Source of the DNA: a virus
Virus record (IMG/VR): IMGVR_UViG_3300023257_000042
Location: 1-45,847 of that record
DNA length: 45,847 bases
Direction: 5' to 3' (one strand)
Shown in pieces: positions 1 to 7,966 of this stretch; position 1 is the first letter of the stretch, and each line of letters opens with the position of its first letter. The translations under genes were made by a program, and so were the position numbers. The notes beneath the pieces are model-generated. The model saw nothing but the letters and a program-made list of their open reading frames with translations. It was not told the origin of the DNA and searched no databases.

Positions 1-889
1 CCAGGGCCTCTTCCTTCCCCTTGAACGCCGCCAGGACACCCCTGAGGCCGTTTGCAAGGGACTTCGGAGAGATCTTCCACCAGCGGTCATCCTCAGCCTT
101 GGGCTGAGCGATCTTGGGGAAGGGCTTCGAATACAGCGACCACCCAAGGACCGCCCCGTCCCCCCGACGCAGGAAGAACATCCCAGCAGCCTTTCCAGGC
201 TCCTCTTTCGCCTCCAGCATTTCCAGGGTGTCCTCCTTACAGGCCGTCAGGAAAGCCGTGACCGCCGGGAGGTGCTGCCCCACCTGGATACGATGTATAA
301 CGTTGTCCAAACCTGGCATCTTGATGATCCCAAGAGTCTTGAGGGTGGTGGCCATGAGTTTCCCATCACGGAACTCGGTCACGGTGTTCTGCGGACCCCG
401 CTGCTCATCGGTACTGATGAAACCCTTGGCAGCATCGAGGGCACCCAGAAGACGGTCTGCACGACACGTCCCGGTCACCTTGGCACCCTGCAAGCGCTTA
501 TCGAAATCAGGATAGGCGTCCGGGCCAAGGGTACCGAAAGGGTAGTTGATCTTCGGTATAGCCGTATTGGAGACCGTGGTGATGGAGGTCTTCGTATCGA
601 AATCCACCGTCATCAGCGCATCAGGGGTCTCGGATGTGACGGCACCCAAGAAGTTCATCAGACCCTTCCCAAAGATTGTGAAAGCGGTCTCATCCCCCTG
701 CTCAACGTCCGCCACGAAAGATATGGACGCCTGTGACCAACGCTCATGCGTGAGCACATCCACACGACCAGCCGTCTGGGACTTTCGGAACAAAAAATGC
801 CCCTGCATGTCTGCGGCCTCGCTAGACATCGCTGCGTCCACGATGTTCAAAGCCTCAGTGAGATCCGACAATGCGACCTGGAATTTCAT
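1..889 (-). CDS. DNA polymerase sliding clamp-like protein (DnaN type), 3' end cut by window
   Basis: An open frame runs from an ATG at 889 to the left edge of the window, giving 296 residues with no stop, so the C-terminus is missing. GAGGAG lies just before the ATG. The fold is suggested by two spaced blocks: an N-terminal half with FTIFGKGLMNFLGAV, and a second block, CRADRLLGALDAAKGF followed by TEFRDGKLMATTLKTLG, which resembles the second domain of bacterial beta clamps. DnaN normally has about 370 residues, so roughly 75 should lie outside the window. The clamp would encircle DNA and tether the polymerase. Clamp-loader delta and delta-prime genes at 23.8-25.5 kb support the call. Identification is by pattern only; another ring-like or unknown replication protein is possible. 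Confidence 0.6.
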   Translation of the reverse strand, partial: MKFQVALSDLTEALNIVDAAMSSEAADMQGHFLFRKSQTAGRVDVLTHERWSQASISFVADVEQGDETAFTIFGKGLMNFLGAVTSETPDALMTVDFDTKTSITTVSNTAIPKINYPFGTLGPDAYPDFDKRLQGAKVTGTCRADRLLGALDAAKGFISTDEQRGPQNTVTEFRDGKLMATTLKTLGIIKMPGLDNVIHRIQVGQHLPAVTAFLTACKEDTLEMLEAKEEPGKAAGMFFLRRGDGAVLGWSLYSKPFPKIAQPKAEDDRWWKISPKSLANGLRGVLAAFKGKEEAL

Positions 890-891
890 AC

Positions 892-1161
892 CTACTCCTC
901 CAAAAAGGGTGCGACCTGGGTCTCCGCCTGCTCCAGTCGAGCCGACAGATCAGTTACCTCTGTTTCGAGCCTCTGCTCAAGTTGGGTGATCACGGTGTCG
1001 ATCTTGTCCGGATCGACTTTCTTGCTGCGACACTCCGCTTCGGTGTCAGCAAGCTCCTGACGAGCCGAGTCTAGTCGCCCCCGTACCCGCTGGATGTTCT
1101 CTCGTAGTGTGTCACGGCGCTGAACAAGTGCCGTCAGATCCTGCCCGGTGGTTGCTTTCAT
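892..1161 (-). CDS. Small coiled-coil protein
   Basis: 89 residues, ATG at 1161 with a purine-rich stretch (GGGGGTGA) before it; it stops two bases before the clamp-like gene begins. The whole chain is charged and heptad-like (LVQRRDTLRENIQRVRGRL, then LEQRLETEVTDLSARLEQA), so it should form a long helical coiled coil. A break near residue 45 contains ECRSKKVDPDKID. No enzymatic motif is visible. Its position beside the clamp hints at a replication or recombination accessory role, but no function can be assigned. Confidence 0.7.
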   Translation of the reverse strand: MKATTGQDLTALVQRRDTLRENIQRVRGRLDSARQELADTEAECRSKKVDPDKIDTVITQLEQRLETEVTDLSARLEQAETQVAPFLEE

Positions 1162-1182
1162 GGTTCACCCCCATCGGTTCTA

Positions 1183-2169
1183 CTACTCGCTCCCGTCCGT
1201 CTTTGGAACGGCCCCCATTGTAAAAACCGAAAATTCCGTCAGCTTCAGCTCATCTTTTTTCTTTCGGGGCTTCCGCCGGTTCGATTCCTTCTGCGCCATC
1301 CTCTCAGGACACACGGTCTCGAAGTCGCAGAACTTACACTGCTTCCAAGAGGGGTTCGCCTCGAACTGTTCCTTCTCTAGGCCCTTCCGGCAGTCCACCG
1401 CTCGCTGGGCCAGTCCCTTGAGGTCGTCCATTGAGAAGGGCACCCAGGTGACCCCCTCTTCCTTCTCCCCCGTGGGGTTCCCCTCCAGGTCAAGGACAGG
1501 ATCGCCCGCTGGGTAGCGGAAGTAAACGAAGCCCAGGCGGTCGGGCAGCTTCTGGTAGCAGAGGTAGAACAACATGGCGTACCAGCGAAGCTGATCTGGG
1601 TCGGTGAAGGTCATCCAACCGCCTTTGCCGTCTTTGTAACGCTTTCCGTTCTTTCCGTCCAGAATCGTGATGCCCGTGTCGTCACGCCGGATGATCATGT
1701 CCACCCGGCCACCGACCGGATTCCACTTGTTAATGTAGGCCAGCAACTCGACTTCTGACTTGGCGTAAGGGCCGAGGAACATCTGAGCCTTCAGCGTCCG
1801 AATGTAGCCCATGACACCGTCCCGGATAAGTTGTCGCATCTCCTCCAGGGGAATGGCCTGTCGCCAGTCAATGTACCGCTTGGCGATCTCTAGGTCCGTT
1901 TCCTTGATGGCAAGTTCCAGCAATCTGTCACGCAATTGGTCTGGTGGGAGCAGACGCCATAACTCTTCGTTGTAGAAAAGTTCGATTACGGCTTGGATGG
2001 CCGTGCCCATCACTGCGTGGTGTTCCGATCTCTTGACTGGACGGGCCTTCCCTCTGCCGGGGCCTCTTCCCAAATCGATGTTGCCCCACCCCTTTGTCCA
2101 CAGGAACTGCTGGGAACAGTTTTCGTACATCTTAAAACTACTGAAATACAAGGTGAAAGACTTAATCAC
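1183..2169 (-). CDS. PD-(D/E)XK exonuclease, Cas4/RecB family with Fe-S cluster
   Basis: 328 residues, GTG start preceded by GAGGG. The nuclease core is readable: Asp157 in GGRVDMII, then Asp171 and Lys173 in ILDGKNGK, and a QLRWY motif at about 193-197. One cysteine near the N-terminus (Cys18, ENCSQQF) and three near the C-terminus in CKFCDFETVC reproduce the four-cysteine arrangement that holds a 4Fe-4S cluster in Cas4 and AddB proteins. Such enzymes resect single- or double-stranded DNA ends. With RecA, SbcD and a RecD2-type helicase encoded nearby, a role in phage recombination or host DNA degradation is likely. The upstream side is occupied by a divergent homing endonuclease gene. Confidence 0.85.
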   Translation of the reverse strand: MIKSFTLYFSSFKMYENCSQQFLWTKGWGNIDLGRGPGRGKARPVKRSEHHAVMGTAIQAVIELFYNEELWRLLPPDQLRDRLLELAIKETDLEIAKRYIDWRQAIPLEEMRQLIRDGVMGYIRTLKAQMFLGPYAKSEVELLAYINKWNPVGGRVDMIIRRDDTGITILDGKNGKRYKDGKGGWMTFTDPDQLRWYAMLFYLCYQKLPDRLGFVYFRYPAGDPVLDLEGNPTGEKEEGVTWVPFSMDDLKGLAQRAVDCRKGLEKEQFEANPSWKQCKFCDFETVCPERMAQKESNRRKPRKKKDELKLTEFSVFTMGAVPKTDGSE

Positions 2170-2257
2170 GGTACCCTCAACAAAGGTTCATCGTACTCTA
2201 CCCCGAAAAGACCTTGTGCAGACCAAAAATCTTCTCTATCCTTTAGAGAACGAAAGG

Positions 2258-3322
2258 ATGGAGAAGGAAACAATGGAGAAGGAAAAGCTTTTTCAAGTCG
2301 GAGATGTCATTGGACGGCTGCATGTTACAACTGTCTTACCTAACCACAACAGCCCCAATAAGGGATCCTTCCAGAAAGTAAAGGTTCTTTGTCCCTGTGG
2401 CAGCACCTTCACAATCTGTTCCATTAGGTTGACGGAAAACAGCCGCTGCTGGCACTGCAAACACAGGGGGCTCATCAGGTACAACGTAGGAGATCGGTAC
2501 GGAAAACTGACAATTCAAAGTTTCTATCTGGAAGGTGGCAACAAAAAGACCCGGAGAATGGCCCACTGTACCTGTGACTGTGGGGGTGAAAAGGATATCT
2601 TCATCGCATTATTAAAACGAAACAAAACCATTAGCTGTGGATGTCTCCCACTTGGAAACTTTCGGGGTATCGGAAATCTTTCAGGAGCCTACATGTCCAG
2701 CCTACGGACAGGTGCCCGAACAAGAGGGCTAACCTTTGCGGTAACAAAGGAACAGCTATGGGATCTTTTTCTCACACAAAACCAGAAATGTGCCCTAACA
2801 GGACTCCCCCTAGTGCTATGTATCCGAAACAAAACAGATGGAACGGCCTCTCTAGACCGCAGAGATTCAAAACTCCCCTACACAATAGACAATGTCCAGT
2901 GGGTCCATAAGGACATCAACAGGATGAAACAGAACATCAGCCAGCCAAGATTTCTTCTGTGGTGCCAACGGATCTGCACGTTCCAAGACACAGGAAAACC
3001 GGGGGAACCTCTTGATCCGCTTCCCCTATCCCGTCCCCGAATAAAACCTGTCGGACGGAGGGATAAAAAGACACGTTTTAAAGGAAAGCCCCTTTCCATC
3101 CTCAGTATCCTGGATGATGTAGACAGATTCAAACTGTTACATGGACGCTTCCCTATCGCACATGACGGAAAAACGGTGCCGGACAAACCGATAGAAAACT
3201 GGACAGCTTATGACAGTGCCTTGCGAACCGGAGGACGAGGTCTAACCGGAGAGTCATCTCTTTTCAAACTGATGCAGGAGTACCGGAAGACCCCCCTGGT
3301 GGCTACTTGCCGAGGCTCTTGA
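2258..3322 (+). CDS. Freestanding HNH homing endonuclease
   Basis: About 354 residues from ATG 2258; ATG 2273, with GGAGAAGGA in front, is an equally good start. The frame is open back to 1997, but the upstream part overlaps the nuclease gene antisense and has no ribosome site. The N-terminal half holds two zinc-ribbon-like repeats (VLCPCGSTF, then CTCDCGG and SCGCL), each near a GDRYGKLT-type strand. The catalytic part is the CALTGLPL ... ASLDRRDSKLPYTIDNVQWVHKDINRMK type found in phage homing endonucleases. It lies on the strand opposite its neighbours, is visibly more A/T-rich and overlaps the HU-like gene end by 20 bases, all signs of a mobile insertion. A 6-bp hairpin (TTCTCT/AGAGAA, 2232-2250) sits just before the start. 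Confidence 0.8.
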   Translation: MEKETMEKEKLFQVGDVIGRLHVTTVLPNHNSPNKGSFQKVKVLCPCGSTFTICSIRLTENSRCWHCKHRGLIRYNVGDRYGKLTIQSFYLEGGNKKTRRMAHCTCDCGGEKDIFIALLKRNKTISCGCLPLGNFRGIGNLSGAYMSSLRTGARTRGLTFAVTKEQLWDLFLTQNQKCALTGLPLVLCIRNKTDGTASLDRRDSKLPYTIDNVQWVHKDINRMKQNISQPRFLLWCQRICTFQDTGKPGEPLDPLPLSRPRIKPVGRRDKKTRFKGKPLSILSILDDVDRFKLLHGRFPIAHDGKTVPDKPIENWTAYDSALRTGGRGLTGESSLFKLMQEYRKTPLVATCRGS

Positions 3323-3560
3323 GCCACGTCTTGGATGCGGAGAACCGCACGGCGGTACGCTCAGGTACGGTGACCATGCCACCCGCAGCCGGGTTCACAA
3401 CCTGACGTTCCTTGGCCCTCTTGACAATGAAGGAACCGAACTTGTAGATCACCAGTTTGCCCGGCTTCTCATCCGGCGAGGTGGGGGCGATCTCTTCCAG
3501 TTCCCGCTTGAGCAACTCCGCAGCCACCTTGACGATATCATGTTCATCTTTACTCAGCAT
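3303..3560 (-). CDS. HU/IHF-family DNA-binding protein
   Basis: 85 residues. The ATG at 3560 is chosen because AGGAGG sits seven bases before it; the frame is open to 3665 but that extension overlaps the next gene and has no ribosome site. The C-terminal half has the HU arm signature: FGSFIVKRAKERQVVNP (41-57), then GGMVTVPERTAVRFSASK (60-77). HU and IHF dimers bend DNA and organise nucleoid or virion DNA. The N-terminal half (DEHDIVKVAAELLKRELEE) is helical as expected, and total length matches the family (about 90). The gene end overlaps the convergent homing endonuclease. Confidence 0.8.
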   Translation of the reverse strand: MLSKDEHDIVKVAAELLKRELEEIAPTSPDEKPGKLVIYKFGSFIVKRAKERQVVNPAAGGMVTVPERTAVRFSASKTWLKSLGK

Positions 3561-3628
3561 CCCTTCCTCCTTGCGGCACCGCCGCTTGTTGAATAGGGAC
3601 ACTGTACCCACGACATCAGGACAAACCG

Positions 3629-4717
3629 TCAGTCTTCCTGCACAGACCGGACGATTTCCTGACAAAGTTCATCCAACGCTACCCTGTCGGGTTGTTTCGG
3701 AAGGGCCGACCCCTTGGCGACCTCCACTAAGGACTCGTCCTGCTCCTCGGCCCAACCGATAAGTTTGTCGTAGCTCCAAGCACCATCACGGATGGCCAGC
3801 AGTTCCTTGGCGTCCTCACGCCGGACATGGACGACTCCCTCGGTGAGGATCTCCCGGCACATCCGCATGAGCCTCACGAGATGCATCCCGTGCTTGGTGT
3901 CGTACCCGTGGTGCGCCTCCAGCGCCGCCCGTATGGGGTTCCGGGTGGTCTTCCACTCCTGGTACTGCCTCCAGTTCTTGGAGGCCGCAGAGTAGTGCCT
4001 CTCCCGGTCCAGCAGGACGATGAAGTTCTCATCATAGCCGATAAGCCTCGCCGCAGCCTGGAACTTCTCGTCCGCTCCGATCTCAAGCTCGGCCAAGTGG
4101 GTTGCAACCTGCTCCTGGATGTAAATCTTGGAGGACTCACTCAGATCCCCGAAGTCCACCTCCCAACCGTCAATCTTCTTCCTTATGTCCGCCATCGCCG
4201 CCGCAAGCTGGTCCTTGGGGATCAGCGTCCGCTCGGGCAGATCGAACTCGCCCCTGGTAGGCTGATGGTCAGGCGGGTTCAAGAGCCACTTGCGATGTGT
4301 CCTGATACGCTTAAGTTGTGCGATGGCGTACCCTCGAAAAGTATACAGCGCCTTCTTGCTCAGGAACCGGGACCGGGCATCGATCAGCAACTGGCCCTGG
4401 GGGAGTACAATCAGTTGATCTTCCTTAGGCACCCACATCACCTCGATGATGTTCGGGTTGCAATCCGCCGCCAGGGCGAAGAACTTCCGTATCCCGAAGA
4501 TCGTGGCGTCCGGCTCTTTGATCTGGGCCTGCTCGAATCGATGGAGGAACCCATCCCGGTACTTCCTCGGGGGGATAGCGACCCCCTTGAAGTCATAGTC
4601 CGAATCCGGTCGGCTGGTCCCGTAGGCCCGGCTCCCCGACGTGCAGTACAGGATCGTGCGGGGCACGAGCCACTCCAGCGGCCCGTCATATGGGATCTTG
4701 TGTGTATTCTCAGCCAC
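3629..4717 (-). CDS. Nucleotidyltransferase, DNA polymerase beta superfamily
   Basis: 362 residues from a GTG at 4717 preceded by GAGGAGG; the stop of the upstream gene lies inside the first codons, so the two are translationally coupled. The catalytic signature GSRAYGTSRPDSDYDFKGV near the N-terminus gives the GS strand-turn and the two metal-binding aspartates (SDYD). This family (PF10127, predicted nucleotidyltransferases) is often annotated in phages as an RNA repair or tRNA-modifying NTase; the substrate is not known. The rest is helical, with a DTKHGMHLVRLMRMCREIL segment typical of the family. It could modify RNA ends during infection, but this is inference. Confidence 0.8.
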   Translation of the reverse strand: MAENTHKIPYDGPLEWLVPRTILYCTSGSRAYGTSRPDSDYDFKGVAIPPRKYRDGFLHRFEQAQIKEPDATIFGIRKFFALAADCNPNIIEVMWVPKEDQLIVLPQGQLLIDARSRFLSKKALYTFRGYAIAQLKRIRTHRKWLLNPPDHQPTRGEFDLPERTLIPKDQLAAAMADIRKKIDGWEVDFGDLSESSKIYIQEQVATHLAELEIGADEKFQAAARLIGYDENFIVLLDRERHYSAASKNWRQYQEWKTTRNPIRAALEAHHGYDTKHGMHLVRLMRMCREILTEGVVHVRREDAKELLAIRDGAWSYDKLIGWAEEQDESLVEVAKGSALPKQPDRVALDELCQEIVRSVQED

Positions 4718-4892
4718 CCTGAGCCTCCTCGAAAAGGCCAACCTCTCCGGTCCTGAAATCGATGTACCCCAGATAGGCACCGGCTGGGTCTGTCACCGCC
4801 AAGTTCCCCACCTTATTCGGGGTGAAACAGGTGCCGGGCTTCATCCCAGCCAGGATCTCCTGAAGTTGCTCTCGGGTTAGTCTCCGATCCAC
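4710..4892 (-). CDS. Small conserved-type hypothetical protein
   Basis: 60 residues, GTG start with GAGGAGG four bases upstream. It overlaps the HNH gene before it by 16 bases and the nucleotidyltransferase after it by 8, which supports translation as part of one operon. An N-terminal helix (LTREQLQEILAGM) is followed by a short beta-rich part (YLGYIDFRTGEVGLFE). No motif allows a functional call. Confidence 0.65.
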   Translation of the reverse strand: MDRRLTREQLQEILAGMKPGTCFTPNKVGNLAVTDPAGAYLGYIDFRTGEVGLFEEAQGG

Positions 4893-5650
4893 GTTGCCTC
4901 CTCAGGTACCTCTGTGCCTATGTAGTACATGGCCATCCCAATGTCCCCATGAGGGGGACAACACACGGGACCGCTTTCGTAGGGCAACCACCCCTTCTCC
5001 AGAGCATGGCGGATGACCCTCTCAACGTCCTCGGTTGACACCGTGATCTTGGCATCCCCCAAGACGTCAGCATGCCTGGGGATGAGCCTACACCGTAGGA
5101 TCGCCCCCGGCTCCTCCGCACAAACCCGCACAATCAAGTAAGGGGTCGGTTTGGCCTGCCCAATGAAATGGCGTCGCCCCATCAGCCGCCACCTGTATCT
5201 CACCCCATCAACCCTAAACGGACTGGTCAACCTCTTGGACATGTTAACGTCCTCGGGGGGTGGATCCAAAGTCCGACCATCTGCCTTTGCCTCATTACAA
5301 AGGGCGCACATGACCTGGAGGTTGCCCAGGTAGTTTTTGCCGCCTCGGGACACAGGCACGATGTGGTCCTTGGTCATCAACACTTCTGTCCCATCAGGCT
5401 GTACCCCATAGAGATTGAGGTGGTACCGACCTGTCGGGGAGTGCCGCTCCTTGTACAGGTACTGACCATGTAGGCCACACTTGACGCAGGTCACCCCGGA
5501 GGAAGCGAAAAGCTGGAGTCTCAAGGAGGTGACCTTGATAAGATCCCCGTCGAAATCCACCAGCACCTTTGCCTTGGTTCGGCTCTCCTCGGTGGCACGA
5601 ACCACCGAAAACACCTCTTCGGGTGTGTATGCTCTGTCCTTACGCTTCAT
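4877..5650 (-). CDS. HNH nuclease domain protein
   Basis: 257 residues, ATG with GGAGG five bases before it. Residues about 55-125 form a classic HNH module: CVKCG, then MTKDHIVPVSRGGKNYLGNL, then CALCNEAK. Both zinc CxxC pairs and the DH catalytic pair are intact, so it should cut DNA. The C-terminal 130 residues (VDGVRYRWRLMGRRHFIG and on) are unknown and are not the DNA-binding repeats of homing endonucleases. It is on the same strand and in the same operon as its neighbours, so it may be a resident phage nuclease and not an intruder. A perfect copy of the bipartite phage promoter ends 17 bases before its ATG. Confidence 0.8.
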   Translation of the reverse strand: MKRKDRAYTPEEVFSVVRATEESRTKAKVLVDFDGDLIKVTSLRLQLFASSGVTCVKCGLHGQYLYKERHSPTGRYHLNLYGVQPDGTEVLMTKDHIVPVSRGGKNYLGNLQVMCALCNEAKADGRTLDPPPEDVNMSKRLTSPFRVDGVRYRWRLMGRRHFIGQAKPTPYLIVRVCAEEPGAILRCRLIPRHADVLGDAKITVSTEDVERVIRHALEKGWLPYESGPVCCPPHGDIGMAMYYIGTEVPEEATWIGD

Positions 5651-5667
5651 CTCGGCCTCCTCACTGT

Positions 5668-5695
5668 TCTACTCCAGGATAGCGTCAGATGATCC
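5668..5695 (-). promoter_or_regulatory. Bipartite phage promoter-like motif, copy 1
   Basis: Reading the minus strand: GGATCATCTG (5695-5686), 11 bases, then GAGTAGA (5674-5668). The HNH gene starts 17 bases further on. Same layout as seven other sites in the window. Confidence 0.7.
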
Positions 5696-6034
5696 CTAAT
5701 CCTTGAAGTCGGACTTCACGACCATCGCTGAAACGGGGGGCTTTTTACGGGGTTCCGGGGCCTGTGCAAAATCCTTGGCAACAGCCAGTCGGCCCTTGCG
5801 GAGCTTCCAGGCAAGCTGCTCGATGTAGTCCATAGGGGGCTTCTCATTGTGGTGTGCCAGGAACGCCTGCTGCTTGGGGGACAGATCATCCTCCAGGTCT
5901 TCCGGTTCTAGATCCCACACATCGGGACGAACCGACATCACCTTCCCCGAGGGGAGCATCATCGTCTCGCCCTCGTCTATGGAGAGGGCGACCATCCCGT
6001 TACGAGAGTTAAGATAGTAGAAAGGCTCAATCAT
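5696..6034 (-). CDS. Hypothetical protein, small acidic-central
   Basis: 112 residues. ATG 6034 is chosen because the previous gene stops one base before it (TGAG-ATG), a coupling arrangement; the frame extends further upstream only as an overlap. The start has no strong ribosome site of its own. The central part is acidic (DLEPEDLEDDLSP) and a basic, helical stretch follows (QLAWKLRKGRLAVAK). No recognised family. Confidence 0.6.
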   Translation of the reverse strand: MIEPFYYLNSRNGMVALSIDEGETMMLPSGKVMSVRPDVWDLEPEDLEDDLSPKQQAFLAHHNEKPPMDYIEQLAWKLRKGRLAVAKDFAQAPEPRKKPPVSAMVVKSDFKD

Positions 6035-6035
6035 C

Positions 6036-6434
6036 TCAGTCCGTGCCCCCGATCTTAACGTCCAGGTAGAAATCACGCTTCCCCTGGGCATCCAGGACCA
6101 GAGCGTCCCTCTCATCTTCCAGGCGGTTGCAGGCGTCCCAGTCCCGATAGTCCCCGGCAGAATCGAATTGCTGCTGGACCGACTTCAACTTCTCGGCGGC
6201 TTTCCTGCGTTTGTGTATCTCCTCGTCGTCAGGCCACGCCACATATGGACCCTGGCCAGAGGCTATCACGAAGAAGCCCATTATAGGATGCTTGGCAAGG
6301 GCGATCGGGTACCCCTCGTCCGTCCCCTCCTGGGCCATCCTGACGGCCTCGGGGTCCGCCCCGCACGTTGCCCACTCGTCGTAGGGCACCATGTGCTTCT
6401 CAAGGTAGTGGGCCAACTCTGCTTCACGGTTCAT
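6036..6434 (-). CDS. Hypothetical protein
   Basis: 132 residues from ATG 6434, whose ATGA overlaps the stop of the preceding gene; GGGG lies six bases before the start. An N-terminal alpha/beta part contains HPIMGFFVIASG, and a charged coiled-coil-like stretch (EEIHKRRKAAEKLKSVQQQ) follows. Function not recognised. Part of a chain of four overlapping small genes (6951 down to 5696) likely cotranscribed. Confidence 0.6.
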   Translation of the reverse strand: MNREAELAHYLEKHMVPYDEWATCGADPEAVRMAQEGTDEGYPIALAKHPIMGFFVIASGQGPYVAWPDDEEIHKRRKAAEKLKSVQQQFDSAGDYRDWDACNRLEDERDALVLDAQGKRDFYLDVKIGGTD

Positions 6435-6622
6435 CTGCAACCCCTACAACGGGACTGGTTGGTGAGCAGATCCACACCACCCTTCCCCTGCCCCGCCATC
6501 CGACGCATCCCGAAGGCATCCAGGGGGAGCAACTTGTGGCACTTCGGACACCTCCGATGCACCACCCCATCCACGATCTCGTCGCCTCTAATCCTGACAT
6601 CATCTCGTGAAATGTCTACCAT
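6431..6622 (-). CDS. Small zinc-ribbon protein
   Basis: 63 residues, ATG 6622 overlapping the previous stop (TGATG), with GGAGG ten bases upstream. Two CxxC pairs (CPKCHKLLPLDAFGMRR and CRGC at the very C-terminus) frame a short loop. This is the arrangement of the short zinc module often attached to phage HNH nucleases, here standing alone. It could bind DNA or RNA; no partner can be named. Confidence 0.65.
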   Translation of the reverse strand: MVDISRDDVRIRGDEIVDGVVHRRCPKCHKLLPLDAFGMRRMAGQGKGGVDLLTNQSRCRGCR

Positions 6623-6951
6623 CAGTTCAAGTCCTCCGGGCGAGGCTTCCGCCCAAAAATGTTCTCCCAGCCATCACGGTAAGCGTCGGACGCAACCTTG
6701 GATGGCCCCTTCGACCACTTGGTCCCAGACTCCCTCATGGAATGCACCACCTCCACCTCGTGGAAAGGCGTCCCCCCACAAGGACTCAGCGAGATGAGTT
6801 CAGCCCCCAGTGGGATCGCTTTGCCGTCCTCAGCCGGAACTATCTGTCCCGTGGTGTACTCGGTCTCACCGTCATCCCCCTCACGCATCCGGGTGACCGG
6901 CGTACTGCCGTCCGGTTGCAGAGGACCAACGATGGCCAGTTGCTTTTTCAT
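6622..6951 (-). CDS. Hypothetical protein
   Basis: 109 residues from ATG 6951 (MKKQLAIVG), which has GAGGT four bases before it; the frame is open to 6984 without a better site. The C-terminal part reads SDAYRDGWENIFGRKPRPEDLN, a helix-turn ending seen in small phage proteins, but no family is recognised. It is the first gene downstream of the region disrupted by the 7080-7592 homing endonuclease, so its original leader may have been altered. Confidence 0.55.
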   Translation of the reverse strand: MKKQLAIVGPLQPDGSTPVTRMREGDDGETEYTTGQIVPAEDGKAIPLGAELISLSPCGGTPFHEVEVVHSMRESGTKWSKGPSKVASDAYRDGWENIFGRKPRPEDLN

Positions 6952-7079
6952 CACACCTCGATTGGGGTCTGAAACTAATCCCACAAGACCCCACTACCCT
7001 CCAGGCTACCCAAAACGACAATAGTTCCTTTATGGTGTAACCTTTTTGGGTGATGGACTTTCCCCAGGAGGAACCCTGA

Positions 7080-7592
7080 ATGCAACAATGTAGCCGCTGT
7101 AAACAGACTAAACCAAAGGTAGAATTTTACAACTCTCAGGGTTCCCCTGTTAAAAGTTGCAGGCGCTGCCAGGAACACTCCCAAAAAACCTATTGGGCTG
7201 ATCCGAAACATGCCATTGAAAGAGCACAAAAAAGCATAAGGAACAGACCTGAACAAATCCGAGCATACAAAAGGGAACAAAACAGAAAACATCCTGCAAG
7301 ATACCTCCTCCAGCTAGCCCGGACCCGTGCTCGAAAGAAAAACATCCCCTTCAATCTGTGTGTCAACGACATAACGATCCCAAAAAGATGCCCTGTCCTT
7401 GGTCTGTTGCTCGTTATAAATGACGGTCATTGTGGCCCCAATTCAATTTCGCTGGACCGAATCGTCCCCAGTAAAGGATACACAAAAGAAAATGTGAGGG
7501 TGATTTCCTACAAGGCAAACACAATTAAAAGCAACGCCAATCTCGATGATTTGCGTCGTGTGGTTGCTTACCTGGAAAACCTTTCCGATTAA
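7080..7592 (+). CDS. HNH homing endonuclease with N-terminal zinc ribbon
   Basis: 170 residues, ATG with CAGGAGG eight bases upstream. It begins with a zinc ribbon (CSRCKQTKPKVEFYNSQG, then CRRC), followed by a basic linker and the catalytic block CPVLGLLL ... NSISLDRIVPSKGYTKENV, typical of phage HNH homing enzymes. It is A/T-rich and lies opposite to its neighbours. It sits between a P-loop fragment that breaks off inside its Walker A motif (7605-7658) and the 6951 gene, so it probably entered a nucleotide-binding gene. Confidence 0.85.
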   Translation: MQQCSRCKQTKPKVEFYNSQGSPVKSCRRCQEHSQKTYWADPKHAIERAQKSIRNRPEQIRAYKREQNRKHPARYLLQLARTRARKKNIPFNLCVNDITIPKRCPVLGLLLVINDGHCGPNSISLDRIVPSKGYTKENVRVISYKANTIKSNANLDDLRRVVAYLENLSD

Positions 7593-7909
7593 AGCACCCC
7601 ACATCTAAGGACATCTCCCACTGCCCGGCGGTCCCATAAGAATGACGATCTCACCCATAGAGCACCTCCTACACAGTCTACTCGGACGAACCGGAGGATG
7701 ATCCACTTTGGGTCGTCGTGGAACACGTGGCATTTGCCACAGTGCCGTTCCTTGACGTCGTTGGGATTCCAAGATGTCATCCCGCACGTCAGACACTTGA
7801 TGGCTTTGCCATCCTCCACGATGAGGTACCGGCCCGTCACTGCACCCGGCTCGTCCATGAGCATTTCTGACCATTTGATGTTAATCGGGAAACGGGTGGG
7901 CTTAGGCAT
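7589..7909 (-). CDS. Small zinc-finger protein with possibly altered C-terminus
   Basis: 106 residues from ATG 7909 (GAGGAG six bases before it); a GTG three bases earlier is a weaker start. Residues about 35-65 are a zinc finger: KCLTCGMTSWNPNDVKERHC then GKCHVFHDD. The last 30 residues (from ALWVRSSFLW) run through the start of the P-loop fragment in another frame and end in sequence brought by the homing endonuclease insertion, so the native stop may have been elsewhere. Function unknown; the finger suggests nucleic-acid binding. A copy of the phage promoter motif lies just upstream. Confidence 0.6.
   Translation of the reverse strand: MPKPTRFPINIKWSEMLMDEPGAVTGRYLIVEDGKAIKCLTCGMTSWNPNDVKERHCGKCHVFHDDPKWIILRFVRVDCVGGALWVRSSFLWDRRAVGDVLRCGVL
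7605..7658 (-). pseudogene. P-loop NTPase/kinase N-terminus truncated at Walker A
   Basis: A 17-codon frame with a strong ribosome site (GGAGG six bases before ATG) encodes MGEIVILMGPPGSGRCP and stops. MGxIVILMGPPGSGK(S/T) is the textbook start of a phage kinase or other P-loop enzyme, but the lysine and everything after are missing. The break falls where the homing endonuclease segment begins. Past the endonuclease, near 7060, the minus strand resumes with GGGAAAGTCC, which could continue GSGK, but only about 30 open codons remain. It is therefore probably a wreck left by insertion and deletion. Confidence 0.6.
7677..7704 (-). promoter_or_regulatory. Bipartite phage promoter-like motif, copy 2
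   Basis: GGATCATCCT (7704-7695), 11 bases, GAGTAGA (7683-7677), then CTGTGTAGGAGG leading into the truncated P-loop gene. It lies inside the zinc-finger gene. Confidence 0.7.
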
Positions 7910-7938
7910 CACGCTCTCCTCGTAGGCTTTACACTGAG

Positions 7939-7966
7939 ACTACTCGGGAGTCGGGTGAGATGATCC
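7939..7966 (-). promoter_or_regulatory. Bipartite phage promoter-like motif, copy 3
   Basis: GGATCATCTC (7966-7957), 11 bases, GAGTAGT (7945-7939), followed by the zinc-finger gene start at 7909. It begins directly at the stop codon of the preceding gene. Confidence 0.7.
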
